Program-made: the position numbers and the translations under genes
NCBI GenBank assembly: GCA_002329485.1
Contig: DCTZ01000028.1
Span: 10,080 to 74,079 of the forward strand
Length of the DNA stretch: 64,000 nt
Direction of reading: 5' to 3'
Source: Caryophanales bacterium UBA1427
GTDB lineage: Bacteria; Bacillota_I; Bacilli_A; ML615J-28; CAG-313
Shown here: positions 43,528-52,012 of the stretch, one piece after another
How positions within the stretch are numbered: position 1 is the first letter of the stretch
Layout of the letters: each line of letters opens with the position of its first letter
The notes under the pieces: generated by a model
The model's database searches: none
What the model was told of the DNA's origin: nothing
Seen by the model: only the letters and a program-made list of their open reading frames with translations

Positions 43528-44641
43528 AATTTGCTTTTTGTTTTTTTGTCTGGTTCCTTCGGAAGAAAGAAACCAACACCAAAAGAAACGGTATGATGAT
43601 TTCGAAGATTAAATTCACATATCTGATAATGTATTTGATCCGAAAATCGAGAAGTAAAGTATAGTTTTTGGGTGCGAAAAGACAGATTCCAAAAACAATC
43701 AACAAGGAAGCAATAAGTAAAATGTTGGGTTTTTTTAGCTTAAAGACATAGTTTAACATATATTTGGTTGTGCTAAGCAAAACGGCCAGTTTGATGATAA
43801 TCAAAACCATCATCACGTTGATGACGATAATATCGAACCTTTGCACAAATACCGCAAACTCAATCCTTCTGGTGATTCTCAAAGACGGATGAATATCGAT
43901 GGTCATCGCCACGGGTCCCAAAATAATGATATTCATTAAAGTGATAAGCAAAAGAACCACGCTTGCCATTATTAGGCCGTACACTCCGTAGCGGTAATTT
44001 TTGTCTTTCTGTTTTACGTATTGGTAAATTCCGAACAAGGCAAACAGTTCCCCGAACGGGATGGCATAAGACATCAGAAAAGCGGGTTTTATCACGGGAC
44101 CGAACCCGTATTCTAAAATCGGAAAGATGTAGTTTAGATGTATTCTGTTAAAAGACATAATCAGACCGGAAAAAGAGACAAAGATAAAAAGCGTGATATA
44201 AAACAACATCGTCGTAAAACGCGCAAAGACTTCGACCCCTTTGGAAAGCAGATAAAACAATAAGGCAAGAACCAAAAGCGAAAACCAAAGCAATTTGACT
44301 TCCTGTACCAAAAAAATATTTACGACCTCATAGATATCCCGCAGGTTGAAAAACACCAAGCACAGAAAGTAAAGGGGATAAACGAGAAAAAGAATATAAC
44401 AAACGGGTTTGCTCACGACATGCGTCACGGTATCGCCGAAGTCTATACCCGAAACATTTCGGAAAAGCAACGTGTAAACAAAATAAATTAAAACCCCTCC
44501 GACTGCCCCGATGATTATCGGTATCCACAGATTGTTGGTTAATTCTTCGGCATAAAATCCCCGAATCAAGTCGTTCGCAAAAACATACATAAAAACAATT
44601 ACCCAAAATTGACCGCGGGATATTAGTGTTTTTTCTTCCAT
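43526..44641 (-). CDS. gerAB: Spore germination permease-like protein, GerAB type
   Basis: The B subunit of the GerA nutrient receptor is an APC-superfamily membrane protein that binds the germinant in the spore inner membrane. The 371-residue protein has about ten membrane segments and begins with ISRGQFWVIVFMYVF. The loop YIFPILEYGFGPVIKPAF matches the GerAB 'P..... G..P...g' region. It follows gerAC by nine bases. Order here is A-C-B, a known variant. Germinant unknown. Confidence 0.9.
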   Translation of the reverse strand: MEEKTLISRGQFWVIVFMYVFANDLIRGFYAEELTNNLWIPIIIGAVGGVLIYFVYTLLFRNVSGIDFGDTVTHVVSKPVCYILFLVYPLYFLCLVFFNLRDIYEVVNIFLVQEVKLLWFSLLVLALLFYLLSKGVEVFARFTTMLFYITLFIFVSFSGLIMSFNRIHLNYIFPILEYGFGPVIKPAFLMSYAIPFGELFALFGIYQYVKQKDKNYRYGVYGLIMASVVLLLITLMNIIILGPVAMTIDIHPSLRITRRIEFAVFVQRFDIIVINVMMVLIIIKLAVLLSTTKYMLNYVFKLKKPNILLIASLLIVFGICLFAPKNYTLLLDFRIKYIIRYVNLIFEIIIPFLLVLVSFFRRNQTKKQKAN

Positions 44642-44650
44642 AAAGACCTC

Positions 44651-45793
44651 TTATTTTGATCTTGTGCGGTCAATCGTGGTTTCGAATTGATACCGGACTT
44701 TGATGGTCGGAAAAACCGTATCATATCGATCTTTGATGCTTTGATAATACTCCGGGTTTGTCTGATGGATGGTTTCACAAAAGCCGAAGATATCGGCGTT
44801 ATATTTATTCTGCGCCGTAAAAATCGCCAAGTCCATCAGACGCCTAAGGTCTTCGTTGATTTTATCTCTGATTTGATTCATTTCGTTTGGGGCAATTTCT
44901 ACCGGAACCGCAACATTCATCTTATGTTTCAAAATAATAGTCGGTTCGCCTTTCTCTAATTTAAAACTCATTTTGCAGGAAGTGTTTTTTACCCCCACAT
45001 ATATTAATTTGTTGTTGTGTTCAATGTGCAAAACGGTTTTTTCGATTTTATCATATATATGGCGAAACCCCAAAGACTCTTCTTCCGACAGCCAGCCGAG
45101 CATTTTATCGTTTTTGAAAACAGCGATGGTCGAAGCTTTTAACCTCATTTCGGGATCCGTGGTTTGGGTTGCTTCGTTGTCTTTGCCTTTTTCTTTATCG
45201 CCCACGATGGCAATGCTCGAAAGAGTCAGGCAGATATTCGGCAGCTTGAGCGCCGTCACGATTTCGTCGATGAAAGTGATTTTGCTTACCCCGTAAATCT
45301 TTTCAAAGTTTTCCAGTTTCGATTCCACCGCCACCGCCGGGATATTGTGAAGCAGCGACCGCATTTTCAAAACGTCTTCCGCTTTTTCGTCGTGAGCCAC
45401 CACCACATTGAAATTGTGCTGCGTCTCCCAATAATGGACAAAAAATTCGATATATTCCTCGATTCCCTCTTGGGCAAGTTCCGCACCGATGACCAAACAC
45501 TGAATATGGAAAATAAACAACCGGTTGACCGAAAAACTGGCCAGTTTCAGATAAGCGTCGTAAACTGTTGCGCCCTCCTCGGAAAAGATTACCACCGGGG
45601 AACTTTGGGTTGGTTTGCTGCCGAGGACATAATCGTTTACGGCCTGAGCCGAAACTTTGACCCCTTTTTCCGATTTGTCGATACCCATCGCAATAACCGT
45701 GGTATATTCGCTGACATCCAGTTTTTTGCACCCCGAAAGCATCAATAATCCAAAAGCAATTATCAACAAGATATATATTTTCTGTTTTTTCAT
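44651..45793 (-). CDS. gerAC: Spore germination lipoprotein, GerAC type
   Basis: The C subunit of the germinant receptor is a lipoprotein on the outer face of the spore inner membrane. The 380-residue protein has a lipobox LSGC near residue 22, the N-terminal domain starting DVSEYTTVIAMGIDKSEKGVKVSAQ, and a C-terminal third with INEDLRRLMDLAIFTAQNKYNADIFGF typical of GerAC. It lies nine bases after gerAA. Confidence 0.93.
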   Translation of the reverse strand: MKKQKIYILLIIAFGLLMLSGCKKLDVSEYTTVIAMGIDKSEKGVKVSAQAVNDYVLGSKPTQSSPVVIFSEEGATVYDAYLKLASFSVNRLFIFHIQCLVIGAELAQEGIEEYIEFFVHYWETQHNFNVVVAHDEKAEDVLKMRSLLHNIPAVAVESKLENFEKIYGVSKITFIDEIVTALKLPNICLTLSSIAIVGDKEKGKDNEATQTTDPEMRLKASTIAVFKNDKMLGWLSEEESLGFRHIYDKIEKTVLHIEHNNKLIYVGVKNTSCKMSFKLEKGEPTIILKHKMNVAVPVEIAPNEMNQIRDKINEDLRRLMDLAIFTAQNKYNADIFGFCETIHQTNPEYYQSIKDRYDTVFPTIKVRYQFETTIDRTRSK

Positions 45794-45801
45794 AATCGCT
45801 C

Positions 45802-47430
45802 CTAGTAAGGGTATTCGGCCGAAATGTTTTTGTTCCGTCGGAAGATCTTATTGATTTTGCCTCGGATTAGCGAATCTTCCATTCCGGAAGCGCTGAACGG
45901 CGCATAAGGCGACAGATAGTTGAAACCGAAACTTCGCAAACTGCATAAATGGGTTAACAGTGCCAGCGAAGCAAGCGTTACCCCGTACAATCCCCCAAGT
46001 ATCGCCGCAATCAAAAACAGATACCTTAACACCGTCAGAGTCAGATTCAGGAAGTAATCAGGAATGGTTAGGGAACAGATTGCGGTAATGGTTACGACGA
46101 TAACGATGATTGAAGAAAAGAGTCCTGCCTGTACCGCCGATTCGCCGATGATAATCGCTCCCAAAAACGATAAGGACGATCCCAAGGATGTCGGCATCCT
46201 GGTCCCCGATTCACGCAGTAAATCAAAGAAAAACATAATCAGCACGATTTCCAAAAAACCGGGAAACGGCAGGGCGTTTCTTTGCCCAGCAATACTCAAA
46301 AGCAAATCGATGGGCAATAGTTCCGAGTGAAAATGAATCAGCGAGATATATATGGCCGGCAAATACAGCCCCACGAAAAAAGCGACAAACCTGGTGTAAC
46401 GGACAAACGAAGCGATATAGCCTTTCATGTAATAATCTTCCGGCGACTGCAGCGCCTGAACGAAAAGCATCGGGGCCACAAGCGCAAAAGGCGAACCGTC
46501 CACGAGGATGGCCACTCTTCCTTCGAAAAGACTTGCAACGACGGTGTCGGGTCTTTCGGTGCTGAAAATTGTCTGGAACATCGTCCATTGTTTTTCTCTC
46601 AAATAAAAAGAAACATATTCCGAATCCAAAATGTTCTCCGCATCAATCCCCTCAACCCGGGTTTTCACTTCCTTAACCAATTTGGGATCGGCAACCCCGT
46701 GGATATACATTACCACCACGCTCGTGTTGGATTTTTTCCCCAAGATATATTTTTCCATGCGAAAGTGGGGGTTTCGGATTCGGCGTCGAATTAAACAGAC
46801 ATTGGTCGAAAGCGATTCGTTGAAAGCTTCGTTGCCGCCTTTGACCGACACTTGCGCCATCGGTGCTTCGATTGCCCGTTCGTTTTTGATTTTCGCATCG
46901 ATCAAAAAGCATTTTTTAACGCCTTCCACCAGAATAATGACATCCCCGTTCAACAGCGTAATAAACAGTTCCCCGAATTCTTCGGTATTCCGCACCGATG
47001 ATAAAGTCATAATAAAGTTGTTGAAGTAATCGAAGGTGCTGTCTTGTTTATCCTGCTTGGGGATATTCCGATAATTATCGGAAATGGTTTTCAAAATCGA
47101 TTCGTCGATGATTTTTTTGTCGCTGACGCCGGAAATATATACAACCGCAATCCTTTGTTTGTCCCAAGCATTTTTCAGATGCATTTGCCGGATGACCAAA
47201 TCGAAGCAATTGCCCTGAACGGCTTTGATATAGGCAATGGTATCGTCGATACTGTCATACAGGGGTTTGTTCAAATAAGCGACTTCGGGTTCTTCGGCCA
47301 TTTGCAACAATTTTTCGGTATCGCTGCTTGGCCGGATGTACTTTTGGGCTGGAGTGTTTTCCGAGGTTTCCTTTCGCTTGGGCGGTTTTGATAAAAGAAT
47401 TCGCAGTGCCTGAAAAAAACTTTTCTTCAT
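45802..47430 (-). CDS. gerAA: Spore germination receptor protein, GerAA type
   Basis: The A subunit has a soluble N-terminal domain (about residues 1-330) and five membrane segments (about 330-500). Visible family motifs are SIDDTIAYIK, VMYIHGVADPKLVKEVK, RPDTVVASLFEGRVAILVDGSPFALVAP and LRESGTRMPTSLGSSLSFLGAIIIGESAVQAG. The 542-residue length is normal. It begins the gerA-C-B operon, with a promoter resembling SigG just upstream. The genes support formation and revival of spores together with spoIIE. Confidence 0.96.
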   Translation of the reverse strand: MKKSFFQALRILLSKPPKRKETSENTPAQKYIRPSSDTEKLLQMAEEPEVAYLNKPLYDSIDDTIAYIKAVQGNCFDLVIRQMHLKNAWDKQRIAVVYISGVSDKKIIDESILKTISDNYRNIPKQDKQDSTFDYFNNFIMTLSSVRNTEEFGELFITLLNGDVIILVEGVKKCFLIDAKIKNERAIEAPMAQVSVKGGNEAFNESLSTNVCLIRRRIRNPHFRMEKYILGKKSNTSVVVMYIHGVADPKLVKEVKTRVEGIDAENILDSEYVSFYLREKQWTMFQTIFSTERPDTVVASLFEGRVAILVDGSPFALVAPMLFVQALQSPEDYYMKGYIASFVRYTRFVAFFVGLYLPAIYISLIHFHSELLPIDLLLSIAGQRNALPFPGFLEIVLIMFFFDLLRESGTRMPTSLGSSLSFLGAIIIGESAVQAGLFSSIIVIVVTITAICSLTIPDYFLNLTLTVLRYLFLIAAILGGLYGVTLASLALLTHLCSLRSFGFNYLSPYAPFSASGMEDSLIRGKINKIFRRNKNISAEYPY

Positions 47431-47451
47431 ATTATCCCTTTTCCTTTAGTT

Positions 47452-47482
47452 TATTATTGACGGTTTGAGTTTTTCGTATTCA
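47452..47482 (-). promoter_or_regulatory. SigG-like promoter of the ger operon
   Basis: On the minus strand TGAATA (47477-47482) and AATAATA (47452-47458) are separated by 18 bases. This fits the Bacillus forespore SigG pattern (TGnATA, 18, CATnnTA) in all but one -10 base. No SigA-type promoter is seen there. Confidence 0.5.
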
Positions 47483-47495
47483 CTTCGAAAACAAA

Positions 47496-47521
47496 AAATG
47501 GCAGAAGTCAGACTGCCATTT
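47496..47521 (-). terminator. Terminator after Nudix gene
   Basis: AAATGGCAG pairs with CTGCCATTT on the minus strand and further T follow. Confidence 0.8.
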
Positions 47522-47530
47522 TTTTATTAA

Positions 47531-48019
47531 TCAATAATCCAAAGGATCTTCTTTGATTTCGCCCAAATAATCGAAATCGTGCTCGTATTTGCACAGGTAC
47601 TTTTTGAATTCCCCTTTCAGCATTCCCGGCAAAAAGTATTTGATGTTCCCCGCAATCCCCGAATTTTTTTCGTTCAAAATCCAATCGATTCTTTTCCAAT
47701 CGATGATGCCTTCCGCCGTTTTAACGGGCGTCGGTTTTTTTAAGCCTTCCGGGATTTCGGCCAAAAAACAATACATTCCACCGAGAGTTTTAGGATCGTC
47801 GCTTACAATCCAGCCAACATGGGCCAAACATCTGATATCTTCAGCCCAAATGCCGCTTTCTTCGAACAGTTCCCTTCTGGCGCTTTCTTCGGGCGTTTCG
47901 TGAGGTTCGATGTGACCGCCGAGACCGTTCCATCTTCCCATCCAGGAAGGATTATCGCGGTTGATCAATAAGATTTCGTCTTTGCATTTAAGAAAGATGA
48001 GCGTATATTTCAGTTCCAT
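47531..48019 (-). CDS. Nudix hydrolase, MutT/8-oxo-dGTPase-like
   Basis: The 162-residue protein carries a complete Nudix box, GGHIEPHETPEESARRELFEESGI (positions about 35-58), which binds the metal and cleaves nucleoside diphosphate-linked compounds. The N-terminus YTLIFLKCKDEILLINRDNPSWMGRWNGLGGHIE resembles 8-oxo-dGTP diphosphatases. It overlaps the end of the ribokinase gene by 32 bases with AGAGG as ribosome site, so it is co-translated with it. It may clean the nucleotide pool or serve sugar-nucleotide turnover. Confidence 0.92.
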   Translation of the reverse strand: MELKYTLIFLKCKDEILLINRDNPSWMGRWNGLGGHIEPHETPEESARRELFEESGIWAEDIRCLAHVGWIVSDDPKTLGGMYCFLAEIPEGLKKPTPVKTAEGIIDWKRIDWILNEKNSGIAGNIKYFLPGMLKGEFKKYLCKYEHDFDYLGEIKEDPLDY

Positions 48020-48962
48020 TTTTCGCGACCTCTTTTTCGTATTCTTTTACAACTCTTTCTACTTCCTCAATATTCGGGAAAGCATCCAAACAATGCTTCC
48101 TGGTGACGCTTAAACCGGATGCAACAATCGCAAAAGCAATCGCTTCGACGATTTCGTTTTTTAAAGCAAGCTTATAGGCAAGGGCGCCGTTGAAAGCATC
48201 TCCCGCTCCGGTTGTATCGATTACTTCTTCGCTTTTTAAGGCAAGAGCCGGAAAATGACGGAAGGTGTTGTTCTGATACAACAACGCTCCCTCTGCTCCC
48301 AAAGTAATCACAAGTCGGCTGAATTTGCTTGCTTTTATTCTTTCCTTCAATTTATCCAACGATGCATCGGACGAAACACCGAAAAGCATTTTGGCTTCGC
48401 CGAGATTAGGTGTAAGCAAGAAGGCTTGATTCAAATAAGGGATTGCCTCTTTATTGAAAGGAGCGGGATTGATGACGGTTTTGACATTGTGTTTTTGAGC
48501 AAGCATCAAACCCGTTTTGATAAAGGAAAGGGGATATTCCAATTGCATAAGCAAAATGTCGCTATGGGCGATTACCTCTTCGTAAGGCAAAAGCATTTCG
48601 CCGGAAATACAGTCCGAAACGCCGGGATTAACAATCACCGAGTTTTGTCCGTCCTGCGAAGTTAGAATGGAAGCAATGGCCGTTTTTTGGTTTTTTACCT
48701 GGGTGACAAAAGAGGTAACACCGGCCTCTTTCAACGTTTGAAAGATTTTTTCTCCGAAGGCGTCCCGCCCCACAAAGGTAATAAAGTTGACGCTTGCGCC
48801 GAGTCTTGCCAGGGCGACGGCCTGATTGAAGCCTTTTCCGCCCGGTTCTTCGTGGACGTGTTTTGCCAAAACCGTTTCGCCGGTTTGGGGAAGGCGTTCC
48901 AGTTCAAAAAAGAGCGATTGTCCGCTTAATCCGATGACGGTAACCGTTGGTTTGTTTTTCAT
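47988..48962 (-). CDS. rbsK: Ribokinase-type PfkB carbohydrate kinase
   Basis: The 324-residue kinase phosphorylates a sugar, probably ribose or a related compound. It has the N-terminal glycine-rich motif EEPGGKGFNQAVALARLGA and the C-terminal PfkB signature VIDTTGAGDAFNGALAY with the catalytic Asp. The ATG at 48962 is eight bases after GGAGG; two earlier Met codons lie too close. Between it and the SIS-domain gene is a hairpin of eight pairs (48992-49010). Partnership with the SIS-domain protein suggests a sugar other than ribose may be used. Confidence 0.88.
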   Translation of the reverse strand: MKNKPTVTVIGLSGQSLFFELERLPQTGETVLAKHVHEEPGGKGFNQAVALARLGASVNFITFVGRDAFGEKIFQTLKEAGVTSFVTQVKNQKTAIASILTSQDGQNSVIVNPGVSDCISGEMLLPYEEVIAHSDILLMQLEYPLSFIKTGLMLAQKHNVKTVINPAPFNKEAIPYLNQAFLLTPNLGEAKMLFGVSSDASLDKLKERIKASKFSRLVITLGAEGALLYQNNTFRHFPALALKSEEVIDTTGAGDAFNGALAYKLALKNEIVEAIAFAIVASGLSVTRKHCLDAFPNIEEVERVVKEYEKEVAKNGTEIYAHLS

Positions 48963-48991
48963 AACCATAACCTCCACCCTTTATGATTGAT

Positions 48992-49010
48992 GGGGGTAAG
49001 TTTTACCCCC
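48992..49010 (-). other. Hairpin between SIS-domain and ribokinase genes
   Basis: GGGGGTAA pairs with TTACCCCC around a three-base loop. The T run lies on the plus-strand side, where no gene ends, so on the minus-strand transcript it is a bare hairpin about 20 bases before the rbsK ribosome site; it may adjust the level of the distal genes. Confidence 0.5.
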
Positions 49011-49034
49011 ACCTGTTTTTTTATTTACCGGTTC

Positions 49035-50807
49035 TTATTTTACTTCCTGAGTCGGGTCAAAACCCAAGCGTTTCAAGGTTTCCACGACATACGATTCGCG
49101 GTATTCTTCTTTCGGATCGCGGCCCAAATAAGATTTAAAGAATTCTTCGCAGGCCTGTTCGTAAGGAATACCGGCGATGTTGGCGATAATTCTTGTGCTT
49201 CTGTCAATCAGTTTCTTGTTGGTCGGAAGCACCTGAATCATCCAGTTGGACCAGACACGGCCCATTTTGGCCATGGTGGCGGTGCTTAAAATATTGAAGG
49301 CAAGTTTGACAAGCAAATGGGTCATCAGATCGGTGCAGGTTCTCGGAACTTCCACCGGAATGTGGATTTCGTTTTCCAATAGTTTCGTATCCGGAATATT
49401 ACCCAAACGGATGACGATGCCGTCGTCGAATTTGTGGATATTGTTGTGGTACCATTTCATGACTTCCGGAGTCGCCGAACCGTTGATGTCGATGCAAACC
49501 AAACGGGCCGGACGGCGGGAATACCGGGACGGATCGTCGATATTTCCGATGTTGTATTGTTCGACTTCGCTGCTGGCAACTTTCGGCGGATTGTTGATGA
49601 TTGCTTCGCTTGCCTTTAGGCGTTTATAGTCTTCTACGGTCCAGTCCAAGCCTTTGATCGGACGGCGGAACACATGTTGCCAGGCCACGGTATTCGGATA
49701 AAGCGGATCCTTCGCATAAGCCCAGCTGACCTGCGCTTCGGTATCGTTGAATTTTTTAAACGGCGGAAGCGTGAATGTCGGCTGACGTTCGGTGGTGTCG
49801 GTCAGAATATCGAGCAAATAGTCATGGGTAATATATGTAATCAAACCGTTTTTTTGGTAAGTTTCGGTTTCGTATTCGACGGCTTTAGCCAAACCTGCTA
49901 AAGCTTTTCCGCCGGATAAGGCTTGATTCAGTTTCACGAATTCTTTGACATATTCCTGCAAGTCCAATGCCGGAACGCCCACGACTTCCAATTCTTCCGG
50001 GGTCAGGTTTTCTTTCAGCCATCTGCCGCAAGCCACTTCGATGGCGGCCCCGACGGTTAACAGTTCCACGGTCGTTACCTGCATTCTGGTCGAACCGGCA
50101 ATCGCCATGTTGCCGACGAAGCAATTGATTTTGATGATATTGTCACGTTCGAAAACCATACGGCAGCGTTCTAAATGATTGACCAGGATTTCTTTCGGGT
50201 TGCAATAGATATAGTAAGTCGTGCAGCACTGTTTGTCGGCTTCGATGACCGAACCGTTGATGCTTGCGGAAAGACCGCATTCCGCTAGGCCAACGACAAC
50301 ATCGCCGGGTCCGACTTTCGCGTCGATAATCTGTTGGGCGCCGAATGTCATATAGTCTTCAAAGTTTTCCACAGATCTTACTAAAGCGCGGTCGCCGCCG
50401 GTTGTAAGACTGTTGGAGACTTCGCTGATTTCCAAAAATTCCTTTCTTCTGGCCGGTAGTTTTTGAATGAGGGAAGTCCAGAAATATCTCCACGCCGCAT
50501 CAAGTTGCAAAGCCAAACGGCCCGAAGCACCGACGCTTGAGAAAAGAACGGTTCTTCTTTCGTCGATTGCCCGTTTGATGTCGGAGATTAAGCGCTGAAA
50601 TTCCGGTGTTTCAAAAGCTTTGGATGCGACAACGGGGATTTCGCTGTCGGCCGATAAAATCATCTTGATTCCCTGGGCGGTATCCTTTGAAATCACAAAA
50701 CTCAAGTTTTTGGTTTTGGGATTCGGCTGTTCGGTCGGGATTACACCCAAATGGAATTGCTTTTCGTTTTCGATGAAATTGCGTGCGGCCTCTTTATAAT
50801 TTAACAT
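49035..50807 (-). CDS. SIS-domain protein, MurQ/glucokinase-regulator-like
   Basis: The 590-residue protein appears to have two SIS-type sugar-phosphate domains. The first (about residues 60-290) has VLFSSVGASGRLALQLDAAWR, GDVVVGLAECGLSASINGSV and NMAIAGSTRMQVTTVELLTVGAAIE, strongly like MurQ etherases and GCKR (SGxTxx loop altered to AECGLSASI). The second half holds MTHLLVKLAFNILSTATMAKMGRVWSNWMI, which resembles the MurQ C-terminal helix. Its length matches GCKR-like proteins rather than the 300-residue MurQ. It is upstream of a ribokinase gene with its own promoter. A sugar-phosphate isomerase, etherase or regulator are all possible. Confidence 0.75.
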   Translation of the reverse strand: MLNYKEAARNFIENEKQFHLGVIPTEQPNPKTKNLSFVISKDTAQGIKMILSADSEIPVVASKAFETPEFQRLISDIKRAIDERRTVLFSSVGASGRLALQLDAAWRYFWTSLIQKLPARRKEFLEISEVSNSLTTGGDRALVRSVENFEDYMTFGAQQIIDAKVGPGDVVVGLAECGLSASINGSVIEADKQCCTTYYIYCNPKEILVNHLERCRMVFERDNIIKINCFVGNMAIAGSTRMQVTTVELLTVGAAIEVACGRWLKENLTPEELEVVGVPALDLQEYVKEFVKLNQALSGGKALAGLAKAVEYETETYQKNGLITYITHDYLLDILTDTTERQPTFTLPPFKKFNDTEAQVSWAYAKDPLYPNTVAWQHVFRRPIKGLDWTVEDYKRLKASEAIINNPPKVASSEVEQYNIGNIDDPSRYSRRPARLVCIDINGSATPEVMKWYHNNIHKFDDGIVIRLGNIPDTKLLENEIHIPVEVPRTCTDLMTHLLVKLAFNILSTATMAKMGRVWSNWMIQVLPTNKKLIDRSTRIIANIAGIPYEQACEEFFKSYLGRDPKEEYRESYVVETLKRLGFDPTQEVK

Positions 50808-50865
50808 AAATACCTCCTAATGTATTTACCGAAAAGGTAATTTTAAATAGCCTTTCAATATTTAA

Positions 50866-50894
50866 ATTATATCATACCCCCCTATTCAATGCAA
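50866..50894 (-). promoter_or_regulatory. SigA-type promoter of the SIS-rbsK-Nudix operon
   Basis: TTGCAT (50889-50894), 17 bases, then the extended -10 TGATATAAT (hexamer 50866-50871) on the minus strand. Confidence 0.7.
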
Positions 50895-50930
50895 GCAAAT
50901 GCAAACGCTACTTTCAATTTCCAAAAACGA

Positions 50931-50955
50931 AAAAAGTTCTTTCGGGAAGAACTTT
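50931..50955 (-). terminator. Terminator after CDF transporter gene
   Basis: AAAGTTCTT pairs with AAGAACTTT on the minus strand, followed by T residues. Confidence 0.8.
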
Positions 50956-50981
50956 GGGTTTTAAAGATAAAGAAGAAAAAA

Positions 50982-51845
50982 CTACCTTTCGTTCGGTTCG
51001 AAATGGGCAAACAGTTCGACTTTTTTGTTGAGCCTTTCCTGCAGAATATTCTCCAAACGGTGCGAGAGTTCGTGGGCTTTGTATACCGAAAGCTCTGGTT
51101 CAGTAATAATGTGCAAATCGATATAGATATGTTCCAGCCGGCCGCGGCTTCTGATTTTATGGACATTCAGCACTTCCGGTTCGGCTTCGACGATTTTCTT
51201 GATATCCACTTCGTTGACGACAGTTTTATCCACCAATACGCAGATGGTCATTTTGAAAATTTTCAGACACGAAAGAAAAATGAATACCGCTATCACTATC
51301 GAAACAAGCGGATCGATAAAGACGGGCAGACCCGACTTTATCAAAATCAAAGAAACCAAAACCCCGATGGATATAAAAATGTCGCTTCTTGTGTGATAGG
51401 AATCGGAAATAAGTACGTCGCTACCTAGTTTTCGTCCCATCCGGTGTTCGTAAAAAGCCACAAACCCGTTAATAAAAATGGTTATGACCAAAGTTACGAG
51501 CGTTGCCGGGGTAACCGAAAAAGCCCTTGGGTTAAGCAAACAGCCGATAGCTTTACTGATTATATTGATTACCATCCAAAGCAGCAAAAAACCGATGGCA
51601 AATCCGGAAACCGTTTCGAACTTCTGATAACCGTACGGATGGGTTTTATCGGCGGGTTTGGACGACAGTTTGATTCCGATGATGCCGATGACGTTGGAAA
51701 TACTGTCCGTGAAAGAATGATAACCGTCGGCGGTTAAACTGTTGATGTTAAACAATAAACCAAACAAAATTTTCAAAAACGTGACTGTTAAATTCAGGAT
51801 TAAAATAATAACCAGTATTCGGGTGATTTTTTGATATTTAGACAA
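50982..51845 (-). CDS. Cation diffusion facilitator (metal efflux) protein
   Basis: CDF proteins export zinc, iron, manganese or cobalt by proton exchange. This 287-residue protein has six membrane segments. The metal site is visible as LTADGYHSFTDSISN in segment two (H-x3-D, preceded by D) and DSYHTRSDIFIS in segment five (H-x3-D). The C-terminal cytoplasmic domain (about 205-287) has VHKIRSRGRLEHIYIDLHI. The start is TTG at 51845, with AAGGTG at a suitable distance; longer in-frame starts lack a site. Which metal is carried cannot be told. Confidence 0.93.
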   Translation of the reverse strand: MSKYQKITRILVIILILNLTVTFLKILFGLLFNINSLTADGYHSFTDSISNVIGIIGIKLSSKPADKTHPYGYQKFETVSGFAIGFLLLWMVINIISKAIGCLLNPRAFSVTPATLVTLVITIFINGFVAFYEHRMGRKLGSDVLISDSYHTRSDIFISIGVLVSLILIKSGLPVFIDPLVSIVIAVFIFLSCLKIFKMTICVLVDKTVVNEVDIKKIVEAEPEVLNVHKIRSRGRLEHIYIDLHIITEPELSVYKAHELSHRLENILQERLNKKVELFAHFEPNER

Positions 51846-51937
51846 GGCAACACCTTCTGAAAATGTTCTCCTAGTTATATTATTCTTTTTAATCCCGAAT
51901 GTGCCTGGTCCAACCAGTCTTTTCTTACGCAAAAATA

Positions 51938-51983
51938 AAAAACCCGTTTAAACCATCAGTCGTTGGCATAAACGGGTTTTAAA
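51938..51983 (-). terminator. Terminator after membrane pyrophosphatase gene
   Basis: AAAACCCGTTTA pairs with TAAACGGGTTTT on the minus strand around a 16-base loop; T-rich sequence follows. Confidence 0.8.
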
Positions 51984-52012
51984 TTATATCAAGAAGTAGG
52001 AGAAAGTCGATT

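Noticed and set aside
48985..49020. Plus-strand terminator (hairpin plus seven T)
   Set aside because: No plus-strand gene ends there, so it is listed only as a hairpin in the minus-strand operon.
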